64,000 bases of DNA from assembly GCA_030272585.1 (NCBI GenBank), contig BSYQ01000002.1, positions 5,890,001 through 5,954,000 of the forward strand, read 5' to 3'. The notes under the pieces were generated by a model. That model did no database searches and was not told the DNA's origin. It saw only the letters and a program-made list of their open reading frames with translations. Made by a program: the position numbers and the translations under genes. The stretch is from Bryopsis sp. KO-2023 (taxonomy: Eukaryota > Chlorophyta > Ulvophyceae > Bryopsidales > Bryopsidaceae). How positions within the stretch are numbered: position 1 is the stretch's first letter; each line of letters starts with the position of its first letter. This document shows, one piece after another, positions 12,870-24,840 of the stretch.

Positions 12870-13794
12870 AAAAGATGTATAGAATGGTGGTGGAGAAAGC
12901 GTTCTGTGAAATATGTCTGTCAGACTAAGCTGGAGTTTCTGGATTCTTGAAAAGAACAGATCCATTGCACACAATATTTGTTTGATAGTAAGGAGCCCAG
13001 ATTTTAGGAAATGGAAATGAGGCCGAAAAATACACCAATAAATGCACAATGAATTCGATTTTTAAAAGGTCTGTCAGGTGTGCATCCCCGATCCCAAAGA
13101 AACAGACAATGAAACATCCATGTCCAGCCGAAAACACCACCAGAGAAGCAAAAAAAAGAAAATTTCAAATGCCGCATCTTCCCCCCCCCTGCCCCCAATC
13201 CTACCAGCCAAAAAAATTAACTATGTTCTTATCGAACGGTTGGGACAAGGTTTTTCAGAAATTCTGCATTGGCACGGCAGGTCCTTTTGCATGCATTCCA
13301 ATCTAAGCTGAAATACCTCCCCCTACCCACCCCTTCCGAAAAAATCCATCGACAACTGCAATGCCTCGTTTTTGATCTCTTTTTCTCCCCCAAAATCGTG
13401 CCGTTCTGAAACCCAACAGCAATTCTCAGCTCTGCATGATGCCATTATCAGCCGACCATTTCAACCACGGTGAGAATTGCGAAGGAGCTCAACCCTTTTT
13501 GATGGTCTCCGTCATGTAGTCTAGGCCGTGTTAAAAAGCAAACATAAAAATTCCTTCAGCAATCGGCCAAATTTAATTTCAAAAAAAAAGAAAATGGAAT
13601 TACCTATGCTATGCTATGTTTCCGACAGCATAGCACCAATCAAATCCAACCATCTCTGGGCTCCAACGTCAACTTGCTTTGCTAATTTTATTATTCTCAT
13701 TTCTAGAATTATTATTATTGGCAAAATTTGCCTATTTTTGAAGCAGAGTTGCACCCACCTGAGTTTTCTGTAGATAGTTTTATGTAAACGTTGT

Positions 13795-13816
13795 TTGTTT
13801 GTTTGTTTGTTTGTTT
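13795..13816. repeat. (TTTG)n microsatellite
   Basis: Five to six TTTG units lie immediately beyond the stop codon of the left pyruvate-carrier gene, where its C-terminal codons would be expected to continue. Confidence 0.9.
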
Positions 13817-13838
13817 ATGTAGAGCTGATACAGTCCCG

Positions 13839-14612
13839 TCACGCCATGAACGCATTCACCGCCAATAGATTGTAATTTACTGGATTGATAACCAGACTGT
13901 AGCGAGACCAGATCACCCCAGTTGCAGCAATTGCTAAAATTCCATCAGAAAAAAAATCAAAAAAGAAAAAATCAGAGGGAAAACAAAACAAGCAGAAACC
14001 AAGTCCCATTTAAAAAAAAAATGGAAAATCTGATCATGTGAACAATCAACCTATCAAAATCCTCGATGTGGATTCAAGTTTTCTTAAAAAAAAAAACATT
14101 AAGTAACTGGAAGGAGATAGAATTCGGGCTGGATGCAAAGGTTACATAATTAGCAACCATCACCCATTTGGGGATCAAACTAAGTTTATTGGGATTTTTT
14201 GGATGAATGTACTGTGTGTTTCGCAATAGTACAAAACACACAAAAAAAAATAAAATGGTTCCTTCAAACAAGGAACCATGCTTGCATGATTCTTGCAGGG
14301 AAGGTCGAGCTTACCACACTGTTGAGGATATGACACTTTCTCTGCGGGCCGCTGAAGGTCAGCGATGTTCGCCATACTGATTGCCCACTTGAACGTGGGC
14401 GCCCAGAAAAACACTGCGCAGGTCGAAAGAATGTGATCAACAACTCCACAAGACTTCCGGGATAAACTGAATAACCAAAAAGGGGGAAAAAATCTCCTCC
14501 TGAGACAAAAATATCCAGTCCTTGACCATTGAGAGTCGCACTCACCGCCCCCAGCTACTGGTCCAGCAGGTCCATTGAACCATTGTTTAAACGCTCCTCC
14601 CGCCGCAGCCAT
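13839..14612 (-). CDS. MPC2: Mitochondrial pyruvate carrier 2-like, left copy
   Basis: Exons 14612-14546, 14413-14315 and 13933-13839 splice in frame (GT-AG) into 86 residues. MPC subunits form the heterodimer that imports pyruvate across the mitochondrial inner membrane. Family hallmarks are clear: FKQWFNGPAGP near the N-terminus, FWAPTFKWAISMANIADL and RPAEK in the first helix region, then ATGVIWSRYSLVINPVNYN. The protein stops after NAFMA. The family's conserved final segment (TGLYQLY) is present immediately downstream but in another frame, so a one-base loss near 13,842 probably removed the last transmembrane helix. The gene sits upstream of the phosphatase on the same strand. Family usual length is about 105-130. 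Identity is strong; whether this copy works is doubtful. Confidence 0.85.
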
Positions 14613-15129
14613 CGTTGTAGAACAAACGTACCAGCGCTATACACCAGGTTCGATTCAAAACAGAGGAAAGAGTCACACACGAAGCGTGGAGGAAACGAAA
14701 AGTTTTTGTTGGTCGGTGCCTTGGGAAACCTTGGGAAGTGACCAGCTCGTATGTCTGTCAGGTATACATGTCCGCCATGCTGGGTCTACAAATTGGCTTC
14801 TTTTTGGACGTCTTTGCAGGGGTGTTTATTCGATCGGCATTTCACCGTGGAACCAGCGGGCAGATGTTTCGTGTGGGGTCGCGCTTGCTGGAGGGAGTCG
14901 AACAGCGAGCGTCGAGCGCTTCGCTTTTATCCAAGTTTACAGGGGATGCAATCAAAAGCTTGATTGGTGGCATCGATTTACACACCAGGACGAGCAAGCT
15001 AAAATGCTTGGAAGGTACTGCAGCCAGCAGGATGGAATGACAATTCCACATTTTATGATCTATTCCCAGCTCTACATTCAGAAAAAAACGCCTTTACTAT
15101 TTTCGTGCAAGAAATCCTCAAGAGCTGCA

Positions 15130-18100
15130 CCCCACTCCACAACAAAGGGTCAGACATAGACGCTAATCCAAAGCATTGCAATCCCCCCTGACCCCTTTCT
15201 TCTTTTTCTTTTTTGGCTTCTTTTGAGTCTGACCTACACAACATTGCGAACAGTTTTCCCTGGGGATTCCTGTGATCCATTTCTACCGGTGCTTTCGACC
15301 TATGTAATGTAGAGTATGGATTACTTAAAGTGAAAGGTCGCTTCTATGGGATACCAACAGGTAGTGGAGGAAATTGGGGGGGGGGAGTGCGTGGAGCAGC
15401 CTCAGACCCCCTTGATGGTCTTGACAGCCCTACCCACAGCGAAATAATAAAAGAAAAGAAAAGAAAAACTGAAAGAAAAAATGTGTGCAAGAAAGAATGG
15501 CTTGCAGCAAGCAACTCAGAGCTTCCATGATTATGGGCAGTCATAGACCCTTTCAGAGGTTCCTCAAACCTGTGTTCTGTATACAAACCAACCACAAAAC
15601 TCCAGCATTTTTTTTTGGGGGGGGGGGAGTGGGTGTAGCAACCTCAGCCCTACCCACAGCGAATTCAAAGTGTGCAAGAAAAAATGGCTTCTAGAAAGCA
15701 ACTCGGAGCCTTCTTGATTATGGTCAGTCATAGGCTCTAGAAGTGACCATTCAATGCAACAACAGCTTGTGAGATGATGATTCCATTTTGGCTGTCTGTA
15801 GTAGCAATTCATTTACAACATTGTTTCACCCAACATGTGTCTATTGAGCCGACCAGAACCAATTCTTCCCCAGCGATTTCATCCCCATCCATCCAGTGAA
15901 GGCTTGACGGTAAAACAAAAAGCGATTCCACAGAATGTGCAAACTAAATTGAAGTAGGTTCAATCCTGTGTGGGCAATTGCAACCACAGCAAGCCACAGC
16001 CAAAATTAATAATCAAAATATCAACATTATCTTTACCTTTTTTTTTAAATCAAAATTCGAACCCTGGAAAAGACAAACTAAAAGAAAGGGAAGATCATCA
16101 TAAAATAGGAAGAAAAGTGGAGGAGGTTTGAGTTAGTGGCAAAGGAATTCTTATTCATAAGGGAATGTTGGGGGGGAAATAAGGGGGTGGTTTCCCCCCG
16201 ATTCTGTCTATATGCAATACAGCCAGGCTTACTAACTCATTGTTTTTCACAGAAGCCCAGGTCCGGAGAATCTCAGCTTCTGGATTTCATCTGAAAAAGA
16301 AGAATAGCATCTTTTCCATCTTTTCGTCAACACTTACTCACCCTGGAGCATCATCATCACTCAGAAAAAAGCAAGTCCAAAACCAACACCAACTGAAAGA
16401 GAGACACAATCCAACAAATGGTATTTTGGATTATTTTTTTTTGTTTCACATCAACAATAACAATAAGCTATTGCCTGATATGAGGAAGGAAAAAAGTTCA
16501 AAGTTCTTTAAAGGTAAAAGGTTGAGGAAAAAGCGGTGCATCACCAGCTTCATCCTCTTTTTTTCAGAGCTCTGTTTTTGTCTTGGCGCAAAAATGGGGC
16601 AAGCAGCACCGGAGTTAAGGGTCATAGTCAGACGGAGAAAAAAGTCGAACCACAAACCTACCAAGAGGTTTTACCCGCACTTGCCTCTTGTCTTTGTCTC
16701 GTTCGAAATAGTCGGGACAGCAGCCCAACACAAGCTCCCTGTCTTGGCCGAGCGATCACCACGACCAGAGGTTTTATTCTGAAACCTGCAACTTGCAGGC
16801 TCGACACCCCAAAGCAAGCGACCAGCTTGATTGGGCACGTCTCTTTTTCAAAAATCAGCAAAACTCTCCCAAGCTCTGGTTGTCGCTGCGTCGATATTCA
16901 ATCGACCCCAGTCTGGACGACCTCAACAAGAAACGATTAGAAGTGTATTATGTGTTGTTGCCCAACTTCATATCTGCCCCAACCACCTGAGATGGTGGAC
17001 GCTGTGTGTTGAACTCGACCTGGGGCTGCCCCAACCACCTGAGATGGTGGACGCTGTGTGTTGAACTCGACCTGGGGTCTGACTTCGCTCGAACTAAAAA
17101 AAAAAGTAGAAAAAAATGTGGCTGAGTCCCCACCCTCTCTCAACCCCCCTCTCCAACTTGAACTGAGGGGACCCGCTCCTAGTCACCCATGCATCATCAC
17201 TGGTAGGCCCGGCCATCCTCAGATGCACGGTGACTCGAGCTAACCTGCATACGAAGTTGAATGGGTCGGTTTGAGGGTTCGCACCAAAACTCGGTTGAGG
17301 CGTCAAAAGCAAATGTCAGTTCTGCAACTGACACGTCGGTGAAATGAGTGGCTGGGAGCTCGCCACGCTGGCGGCAATGACGGACTGTGGAGCCGCCAGC
17401 CGCGAAACAGTTTTCTATTTGGATCACAGTGCTTTGGGATTTAGGTGGTGATCAGTGATCGTGTTGGGATCTGTTCAAGGGTCGGACCAGGACAGCCGCT
17501 GCAGCTCGCAACTTTTCGCAACTTTCAATGTGGTATTGCCTCAACAGCGAGCCGACGTATCCCCGAACGACTCTCAAAAAGCATTTTCTTGTGGAGCGAC
17601 CACGCCTAGGATGGTTGTCATGATCGAGTTGTGGTGGTGAGGCTCGGGGAACATAACTGCTCGGTTGACACAATGGTCGTGGCAGTGTTTCGACTGGAAA
17701 GCGCTTTCGACGACACCCGCAAATCAAGAAGTCGCCGTCAAACTCGAAGCCAAAGGTGACGCCGTGCCTATCTCGACAACAAAAGTTTCAACAAGTCCGG
17801 CAGTTGTATGAGACAAGGGTCGGACGGCAGAGTTTCTGCAACAGGGATGACTCGTTGTAGAAAAAAAAACAAGGGTACGCCGCGTTTCTGGCATGTTGGC
17901 ATGTTTCTTTTTCTTCTTTCTCATTTCTCAGGGAGGACTGGGACAAAATATTTACCACGGTACGACTTGTTTCATTATTTTTCTTTTCCTGGCGAAGAAG
18001 CGGCCTGTGGATGTCTTCGTGGAAAAGTTGAGAGTGTTTTTTTCAAGGGGGGCGGGGTTAAATAATTTTGAAAAGGGAGCCCTACCGGCTCTCTCAACTG

Positions 18101-19090
18101 GCAAAAGAGTCCAGACCTTTCTGAAAACAAATAAATCAATCAAAACTTGAAACAGGCAGAAAATTAGAGATGAGAAAATTCTGAATATATATATTTTTTT
18201 CTTTCGCAACAGAAACAGCTTCTTTCTGGGGGTATTAAATTTAGGTGTGAAGGTAAGAAAGGAAATGAAAAAAACTGAGATAAATCAGTCGCCCCTAAAA
18301 AAATAATAACAATAAAAAAATACCTCTGTGGTGAAAGTTGCTGTGAGAATGTTTCTTATCAGTGGTGTTTTCTTCCAAGATTAAAAAGAATGAATAATAA
18401 AACCTTTGCTCCTCACCAGTGTTCTTTTCTTCTTTTTTTTTCTAGTTCAATTCTGAGAGAATGATTTATTTTGTGTGAAAATAAAGAGTCATATCAACTG
18501 TTCGTGCCCACAGGCTCAAGCAACTGACCTACATTTTAAAAACTGTTTTTAGAATTTGATTATATTTGAGATAAACTGCTGGACGACAGTAGGGGCTCGA
18601 ATCCCCTGTGTTGCTTTGATAAAAAGTGTTTTTTTTTCCCTACTGTTCGTCTCTTTTTTCTCAAGTATATCTTTTCTTTTAAAAAATAAAAGAGAAAAGT
18701 CTGTGGTTTTCTGTTCGAGTTGATAACTTTTTTTTTTTTTTCAACCTTTTTTTTCCCCAGAGATTCCGGAATAAAGTTTAAGGTGTAATGGCACAGGGGT
18801 CAGTGCTGTTCTTAAAACGTTATTTATTCAACTTAGTTTATTTTTTTTTGTGGTTCTTTTCAACAGTGATTTTTCAATTTTTTATTTGTCTTTCAAGAAA
18901 TTCAACACCCCTTCTTCAGTATCTTCTTTCTGTGACACTTTTATGTCGAGCGCCGCCTGCCTAATGATGAAAATTTCCTTTTTGAATTCTTAACCTCGAA
19001 TTGTAGCATGTGTGGAGCGCTGTAGACCATCCAGCCAACCAGCATTTTAATTAACATGTGGTGAAAGCCAGCCAGCCAGGAAGCCTACCA
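15130..19090 (+). repeat. Dispersed repeat family 1, copy B
   Basis: This is the longest copy and aligns with copy C almost end to end, including the shared block near 18,590 with GGGGCTCGAATCCCC (a B-box-like palindrome). Its first part also matches copy D in reverse complement and forms the inner end of the left arm. Similarity to C stops near 19,090, where LINE sequence follows. Confidence 0.75.
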
Positions 19091-19171
19091 GCTTCTATTG
19101 CGGAAAAATGTACACCAATGTGAACAGACGAATGTTTGGAACCAAAAAACAAAAACACAGAGCATCAGGCA

Positions 19172-19591
19172 CTAACTGCCAGTAGACCCAAAACTACCCG
19201 AACCACGATCCGTAAGGGACAAAGAATCTGCAATAATTACTTGAGGAGTAACAAGTTTTTCCAAAAGTAATTGAACCACCCTATCACCCGCTTTAATGTA
19301 AAAATCTTCAGAGGAGAAGTTAAAAAGAACCGCAATCAAAGAACCCCTATAGTCACTGTCAATAACCCCAGCACCCAGAAATAACTTGAACCTGGCACAG
19401 AGACCCGAACGAATTTCCAACCGACCATAATAACCTTGAGGGATTTCAACCGCCACACCCATATCAACCAGACCGTTATTCCAAGCTGGAATAACATAAT
19501 CCTGGGGCGAATAAAGGTCATAGCCCGCCGAACCCAAGGAAGCCCGAGTCGGAACTCTAGCAGCATCATGTTTAAGAAGAACCCGCAGCAT
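19172..19591 (-). CDS. dUTPase encoded by LINE
   Basis: A complete 139-residue ORF shows all five trimeric dUTPase motifs in order: GSAGYDLYS (about 21-29), RSGLCARF (62-69), GVIDSDYRGS (75-84), GDRVVQLLLEKL and RGSGSFGSTGS at the C-terminus (the family norm has G at the first S of GSFG). dUTPases hydrolyse dUTP to dUMP and keep uracil out of new DNA. The start overlaps the end of the preceding RT/zinc-finger frame by 20 bases in another frame. No introns are seen, unlike the host genes. dUTPases are well known in retroviruses and some LTR elements; I cannot name a LINE precedent with certainty. Confidence 0.85.
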   Translation of the reverse strand: MLRVLLKHDAARVPTRASLGSAGYDLYSPQDYVIPAWNNGLVDMGVAVEIPQGYYGRLEIRSGLCARFKLFLGAGVIDSDYRGSLIAVLFNFSSEDFYIKAGDRVVQLLLEKLVTPQVIIADSLSLTDRGSGSFGSTGS

Positions 19592-21455
19592 TGTTCTCCC
19601 GAAGACACAAGACAGCCCTCCGTAAGAGGAAAAAATCCTTCAACATACGTGCAACCTTAATCTGATCAACCCTATTGAAGAGAAAGAAAAGATTGCGACA
19701 ACGGAAAAACTTTGACCAGCGAATACGCAAAAAATTATATGCCGGACACACATAAAGAAAATGGAACTCATCCTCCACTACCCCAAAACCACATGCCCTG
19801 CAGAATCGTAATTCCCGCACCACAAGAGGATGTTGTAACCGACCCGAATCTACCTGAAGACCATGAACCCCCGCCCGAAAGGCACAATAAATGTTTTTGC
19901 AGAGAACTTGTCGAAAGGACAGAAAGGCAATCCAAGAATCAAATATTCCGTTTGATTTGACTAAGAAAATATCGAACATGGGACTTCTCCGACGAAAAAG
20001 TCAACCTCGAAAAATGATTCTTAAAATTAGAAGACCACAGCCTAATATCAATAATGCTCTTTCCAGAAAAAGAAATTAAGTGCTCTTTCACCAAAGACTC
20101 AACCCTGACCACCCAAGACGAACCACACCTATGTTCATCCAAAAGACTATTAAAAATAGCCTTAGATGGATGTTCCTCAGGAAGAGAAAAAAGTTTATTC
20201 CAGAATCTAAAAATTAGACGCCTAAAAAAAAACTCTAAAGGGTAAGTCCCCATATCCGCATATAACATCTCCGTGGGAGCACGCCGAGGCAAATTTAAAC
20301 AAAACCGTAAAAAAGCCAAATGAGACCGCTCGAGCGAATCCCTCTGTCCTTTAGTCAAAAACAAATACCAAATAGCACTCCCAAAATTTATTGAACCAAA
20401 AACGAATTGTTTAAACAAATTATATTTAACCCGAGGATCTTCAATTTTATGTTTCGACAAATGACTATAAAGCAATCCAAGAGAAGAAGACATTTTACGA
20501 CCAATATGTTGAAAGTGCGGTAAGAAAATGTTTGACCCAGTACCAAAAAAAACCCCTAAATAGCGAAAAGTTTTAGTAGCCGTTATAAAAGAATCACCAA
20601 TCTGTACTCCATGAACATTAGGAAAGTTAATCACCACCACACCCCTTTTCGAAACGTTCTCAGCAATCCCCCAACTAGCAGAACAACCCGCTAAAGCGTC
20701 ATTAAGACAATTCAATTCTTCCGTATACTGAATCGGAATCATAGTATCATCAGCAAACGCTAACGCCGGAATACATACATTATCAAAAGAAATAGGTCTA
20801 ATCCCAAAATGTTCAATAGCACGAATCAAATGATCATGATAAGCCTTATATAATTCCGGACTAAGAGGACAACCCTGACGTACCCCTCTACCTTGAATAA
20901 AATTATTCGAAACACCAGAAGTACATCGAACTCGAGATATAGCATTCGCATAAATAAAAGCCAAAACCTTCAAAATCTTGTCTGGCACCCCAGTCCTTGC
21001 TAACTCAAAAAAGAGATGGGGATGAGAAACTCGATCAAAGGCTTTTAATAAATCTAAGAAGATTAAAATTAACCCCTTCTTAGATTTTTTTGACAAAAAA
21101 ATAAGAGCTCAAACCGAGAAGACAAAAAATTCCGGTAAGCAAAATTTACCAAAACCCCCTTGACAAACATGTCTAATCGTAGAAAAGGGATCTTGGACAC
21201 GATTCAAAAGTACATAAGCAAAAAGCTTGTATATATGAGGACTAATAGTCAACGGCCTAAAACTGGAGGGATCAAGGCGACTACCTTTGCCTTTATAGAC
21301 TGGAACAAGTTCACTTAATAACCAGGAAAATGGAACTGCTTCCTCTTGTAAACATCTAGAAAAAAGGGTAGATAGTACTTCACACCAAGCTAATCTCAGA
21401 GGCTCGCAATCATTTCTAAAGAGAGTAGATGGCCAAAGATCATGACCTATGTAAT
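19572..21455 (-). pseudogene. LINE reverse transcriptase with CCHC finger, broken
   Basis: Three overlapping frames cover the RT. 21459-21109 has the fingers region with ELVPVYKGKG and SSFRPLTI. 21096-19939 has the palm with LDLLKAFDRVSH, RQGCPLSP and the catalytic AFADDTM. 19979-19572 has the C-terminal finger (CRAC, then H and C in FHFLYVCPAY). Frame changes near 21,100 and 19,970 mean it is no longer one ORF. These motifs are diagnostic of non-LTR elements. The first few residues of the 5' frame are encoded by flanking repeat sequence. Confidence 0.9.
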
Positions 21456-21459
21456 GCAC

Positions 21460-24400
21460 AGTGCGGATAACTTGCAGTCAAAGATCGCTTCTATGGAATA
21501 CCCACAGGTAGTAGAGGAAATGGGGGGGGAGTTGATGTAGCAGCCTCAGCCCTACCCACAGCGAAATCAGAGTGTGCAAGAAAAAATTGCTTCCAGAAAG
21601 CAAGTCGGAGCCTCCATGCTTATGGTCAGTCATAGGCTCTTGAAGTGATTATGCAATGCAAGAACAGCTTGTGAGATGATGATTCCTTGTTTGGCTGCCT
21701 GTAGCAATTGATTCACAACATTGATTTTTCCCTAAGATGTGTCTATTGAGCCAACCAGAACCAATTATTCCCCAGAAGTTTCATCCCCATCCATCTAGTG
21801 AAGTCTTGACTGTCAAGCAAAAATATTCCACAGACTGTGCAAACTAGATTAAAGTAGGGTCAATACTGTGTGGGCAATTGCAACCACAGCTAGCCCCAGC
21901 CCAAATTAAAAATCAAAATATTAATATTATCCTTATCTTTTTTTTTTGTAATCACAATTGGAATCCTGGGAAAAAGCAAACTAAAATAAATATTACTCCT
22001 TTAAGGTCATAATAAAGGAGGAAGAAAAATGGAGAAGTTTTGAGTTATTCAAGAAAGGCACTTTTATCCAGAGGGTGGGTGGGGGTGTTTCCCCCCAATT
22101 ATGTGAATATGCAATACAGCCAAGCTTAATCACTCATTGTTTTTAACAGAAGCCCAGGTCCAGAGAATCTCAGCTTCTGGGATCCATCTGGAAAAGAATA
22201 ATAGCATCTTTTCTTCTATCTTTTTTTCAACACTCCTTACTCACCCTGGAGATTAATCATCATCCACCAGAAAAAAAAAAAAAAAAAAGCAAGTCCAAAA
22301 ACAACACCAACTGAATGAAAGCCACAATACAACAAATCGTATTTTGGTTTTTTTGTTTTTTTTCTCCAGGGTCCTAGTCAACGGAGAAGAAAGTCGCACC
22401 ACAAACCTACCAAGAGGTTTTCCCCGCACTTGCCTCTTGTCTTTGTCTCGTTCGAAATAGTCGGGGCAGCAGCCCAACACAAGCTTGGCAAACAAGCGAT
22501 CACCACGACTAGTTTCAATCAGGTTTTATTCTAAAACCTCCAACTTGCAGGCTTGACACCCCGAAGCAAGCGACCAGCTTGATTGTGCATGTCTCTTTTG
22601 CAAACATCAACAAAACTCTCCCTTGTCGCTGCGTCGATATTCAATCGACCCCAGTCTGGACGACCTCAACAAAAAAACGATTGGAAGTGTATCATTGTAC
22701 TTGTTGCCCAATTTCATATCTGCCCCAACCACCAGAGATGGTGGAACGCTGTGTGTTGAACTCGACCTTGGGTCTGACTTCGTCCAAAGTTGCGAAAAAA
22801 AAATGTGGCTGGGTCCCCCCCCTCTCCCAACCCCCCCTCTCCAACATCATTTGAGGGGACCCGCTCCTAGTCACCCATGCATCATCATTGGTAGGCCCGG
22901 CCATCCTCAGATGCACGGTGACTCGAGCTAACCTGCATACGAAGTTGAATGGGTCGGTTTGAGGGTTCGCACCCAAAACTCGGTTGAGGCGTCAAAAGCA
23001 AATGTCAGTTCTGCAACTGACACGTCGGTGGAATGAGTGGCTGGGAGCTGGCCACGCTGGCAGCTGTGGCGGACTGTGGCGTTGCCAGCCGCGAAACAGT
23101 TCTCTGTTTTGATCAGAGTGCTTTGGGTTCGAGGGGGTGATCAGTGATCGTTTTGGGATCAGTTCAAGGGTCGGACCAGGACAACCGCTGCAGCTCGCGA
23201 TTTTTTGCAACTTTCAATGTGGTATTGCGTCAACAGCGAGCCGACGTATCCCCGAACGACTCTCAAAACGTATTTTCTTGTGGAGCGACCACGCCTAGGA
23301 TGGTTGTCATGATCGAGTTGTGGTGGTGAGGCTCGGGGAACATAACTGCTCGGTTGACACAATGGTCGTGGCAGTGTTTCGACTGGAAAGCGCTTTCGAC
23401 GACACTCACAAATGAAGAAGTCGCCGTCAAACTCGAAGCCACAGGTGACGCCCTGCCAGATCGCGACAACAAAAGGTTCAACAGGTCCGGCAGTTTTTTG
23501 AGACAAGGGTTTATTTATTTTAATTTTTTTACAAGTCACAGGGATAACTCGTTGTAGAAAAAAAAACAAGGGTACGCCGTGGATATGTTGGCACGTTTCT
23601 TTTCTCTTTCTTGTTTCTCGGGGAGGACTGGGACAAAATATTTACCACGGTACGACTTGTTCCATTATTTTTGTTTTCCTGGCGAAGAAGCGGCCTGTGG
23701 ATGTCTTTGTGGAAATTTGAAGAGTGTTTTTTCAAGGGGAGCGGGGTTAAATATATTTGAAAAGGGAACCCCAAGGCTCTCAGCTGGCAAAAGAGTCCAG
23801 GCCTTTCTGAAAAAAAATAAATTAATCAAAACTTGAAACAGCCGGAAAACTAAAGATGAGACAACTCTGAATTCCTTTTATTTTTCTTTCACAACAGAAA
23901 CAGGCTTCTTTCTCAGGATGGTAAATTCAGGCATGAAGATAAGAAAGGAAATGAAAAAATATTGGAAATAACCCCCCTCCCCCCAAAAAAAAGCAAATAA
24001 AAAAAAACCCCTCTGAATGATGAAAGATGCTGTGAGATTGTCTCTTATCAGTGGTGTTTTCCTCCAAGTTTCAAAAGAATGAATAATAAAACCTATGCTC
24101 CTCACCAGTGTTCTTTTCTTCTTCTTTTTCTAGTTCAATTCTGAAAGAATGATTTATTTTGTATGAAAATAAAGAGTCATATCAACTGTTCGTGCCCACA
24201 GGCTCAAGCAACTGACCTGCATTTTAAAAACTATTTTTAGAATTTGATTATATTTGAGATAAACTGGTGGACGACAGTAGGGGTTCGAATCCCCTGTGTT
24301 GCTTTGATAAAAAGTGTTTTTTGTTCCCTACTGTTCGTCTCTTTTTTCTCAAGTATATCTTTTCTTTTAAAAAATAAAAGAGAAAAGTCTGTGGTTTTCT

Positions 24401-24840
24401 GTTCGAGTTGATAACTTTTTTTTTTTTTCAACCTTTTTTTTCCCAGAGATTTCGGAATAAAGTTCAAGGTGTAATGGCACAGGGGTCAGTGCTGTTCTTA
24501 AAACGTTATTTATTCAACTTAGTTTATTTAGTTTTTTTGGTTCTTTTCAACATTGATTTTTCAAATTTTTATTTGTCTTTCAAGAAATTCAACACCCCTT
24601 TTTCAGTATCTTCTTTCTGTGACACTTTTATGTCGAGCACTGCCTGCCTAATGATGAAAATTTCCTTGTTGAAGTCTCAACCTCGAATTGTAGCATGTGT
24701 GGAGCGCTGTAGACCATCCAGCCAACCAGCATTTTCATTAACATGTAGTGAAAGCCAGCCAGCCAGGAAGCCAACATCTCCATGTGAGAAAAATGAGCCA
24801 GCCAACCAGCATTTCCACATGTGGTGAGAATGTTGGTGGA
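21460..24840 (+). repeat. Dispersed repeat family 1, copy C
   Basis: This copy is in direct orientation with B and begins exactly where the LINE ends (GACCTATGTAATGC). It lacks the first roughly 300 bases seen in A, B and D. It carries the same GGGGTTCGAATCCCC block near 24,280 as B. Direct repeats flank the LINE, but RT type excludes a reading as LTRs. Confidence 0.7.

Larger units (their letters stand above)
720..16760. repeat. Left arm of large inverted duplication
   Basis: This arm matches the reverse complement of about 50,880-62,140. Both carry, from outside inwards, a poly-C/poly-G tract, a tRNA-like block, a dispersed repeat, a phosphatase gene, a pyruvate-carrier gene and a second dispersed repeat. 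All nine phosphatase exons have identical lengths and phases in the two arms, with only a few residue differences. Two length differences stand out: about 2.85 kb at 5,080-7,930 exists only here, and 1.44 kb at about 12,848-14,288 exists only here. The arm ends are approximate because the outermost and innermost parts are more diverged. Confidence 0.85.
19150..21455 (-). mobile_element. 5'-truncated LINE with dUTPase
   Basis: A non-LTR retrotransposon on the minus strand contains most of a reverse transcriptase, a C-terminal CCHC-type finger and a dUTPase ORF in that order. The 5' end is missing: similarity starts inside the RT fingers next to repeat C. No poly-A tail is obvious at the 3' side; the element ends in T/G-rich sequence near 19,150. 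It sits between direct repeats B and C. No endonuclease domain is present in the remaining part. Confidence 0.85.

Noticed and set aside
18580-18630. Functional tRNA at GGGGCTCGAATCCCC (and 24,280)
   Set aside because: Only the T-arm-like hairpin is present; no anticodon arm or acceptor stem can be paired around it.
15130-24840. Copies B and C as LTRs of one retroelement
   Set aside because: The enclosed reverse transcriptase is of the non-LTR type, copies A and E lack it, and no primer site or matching termini are seen.
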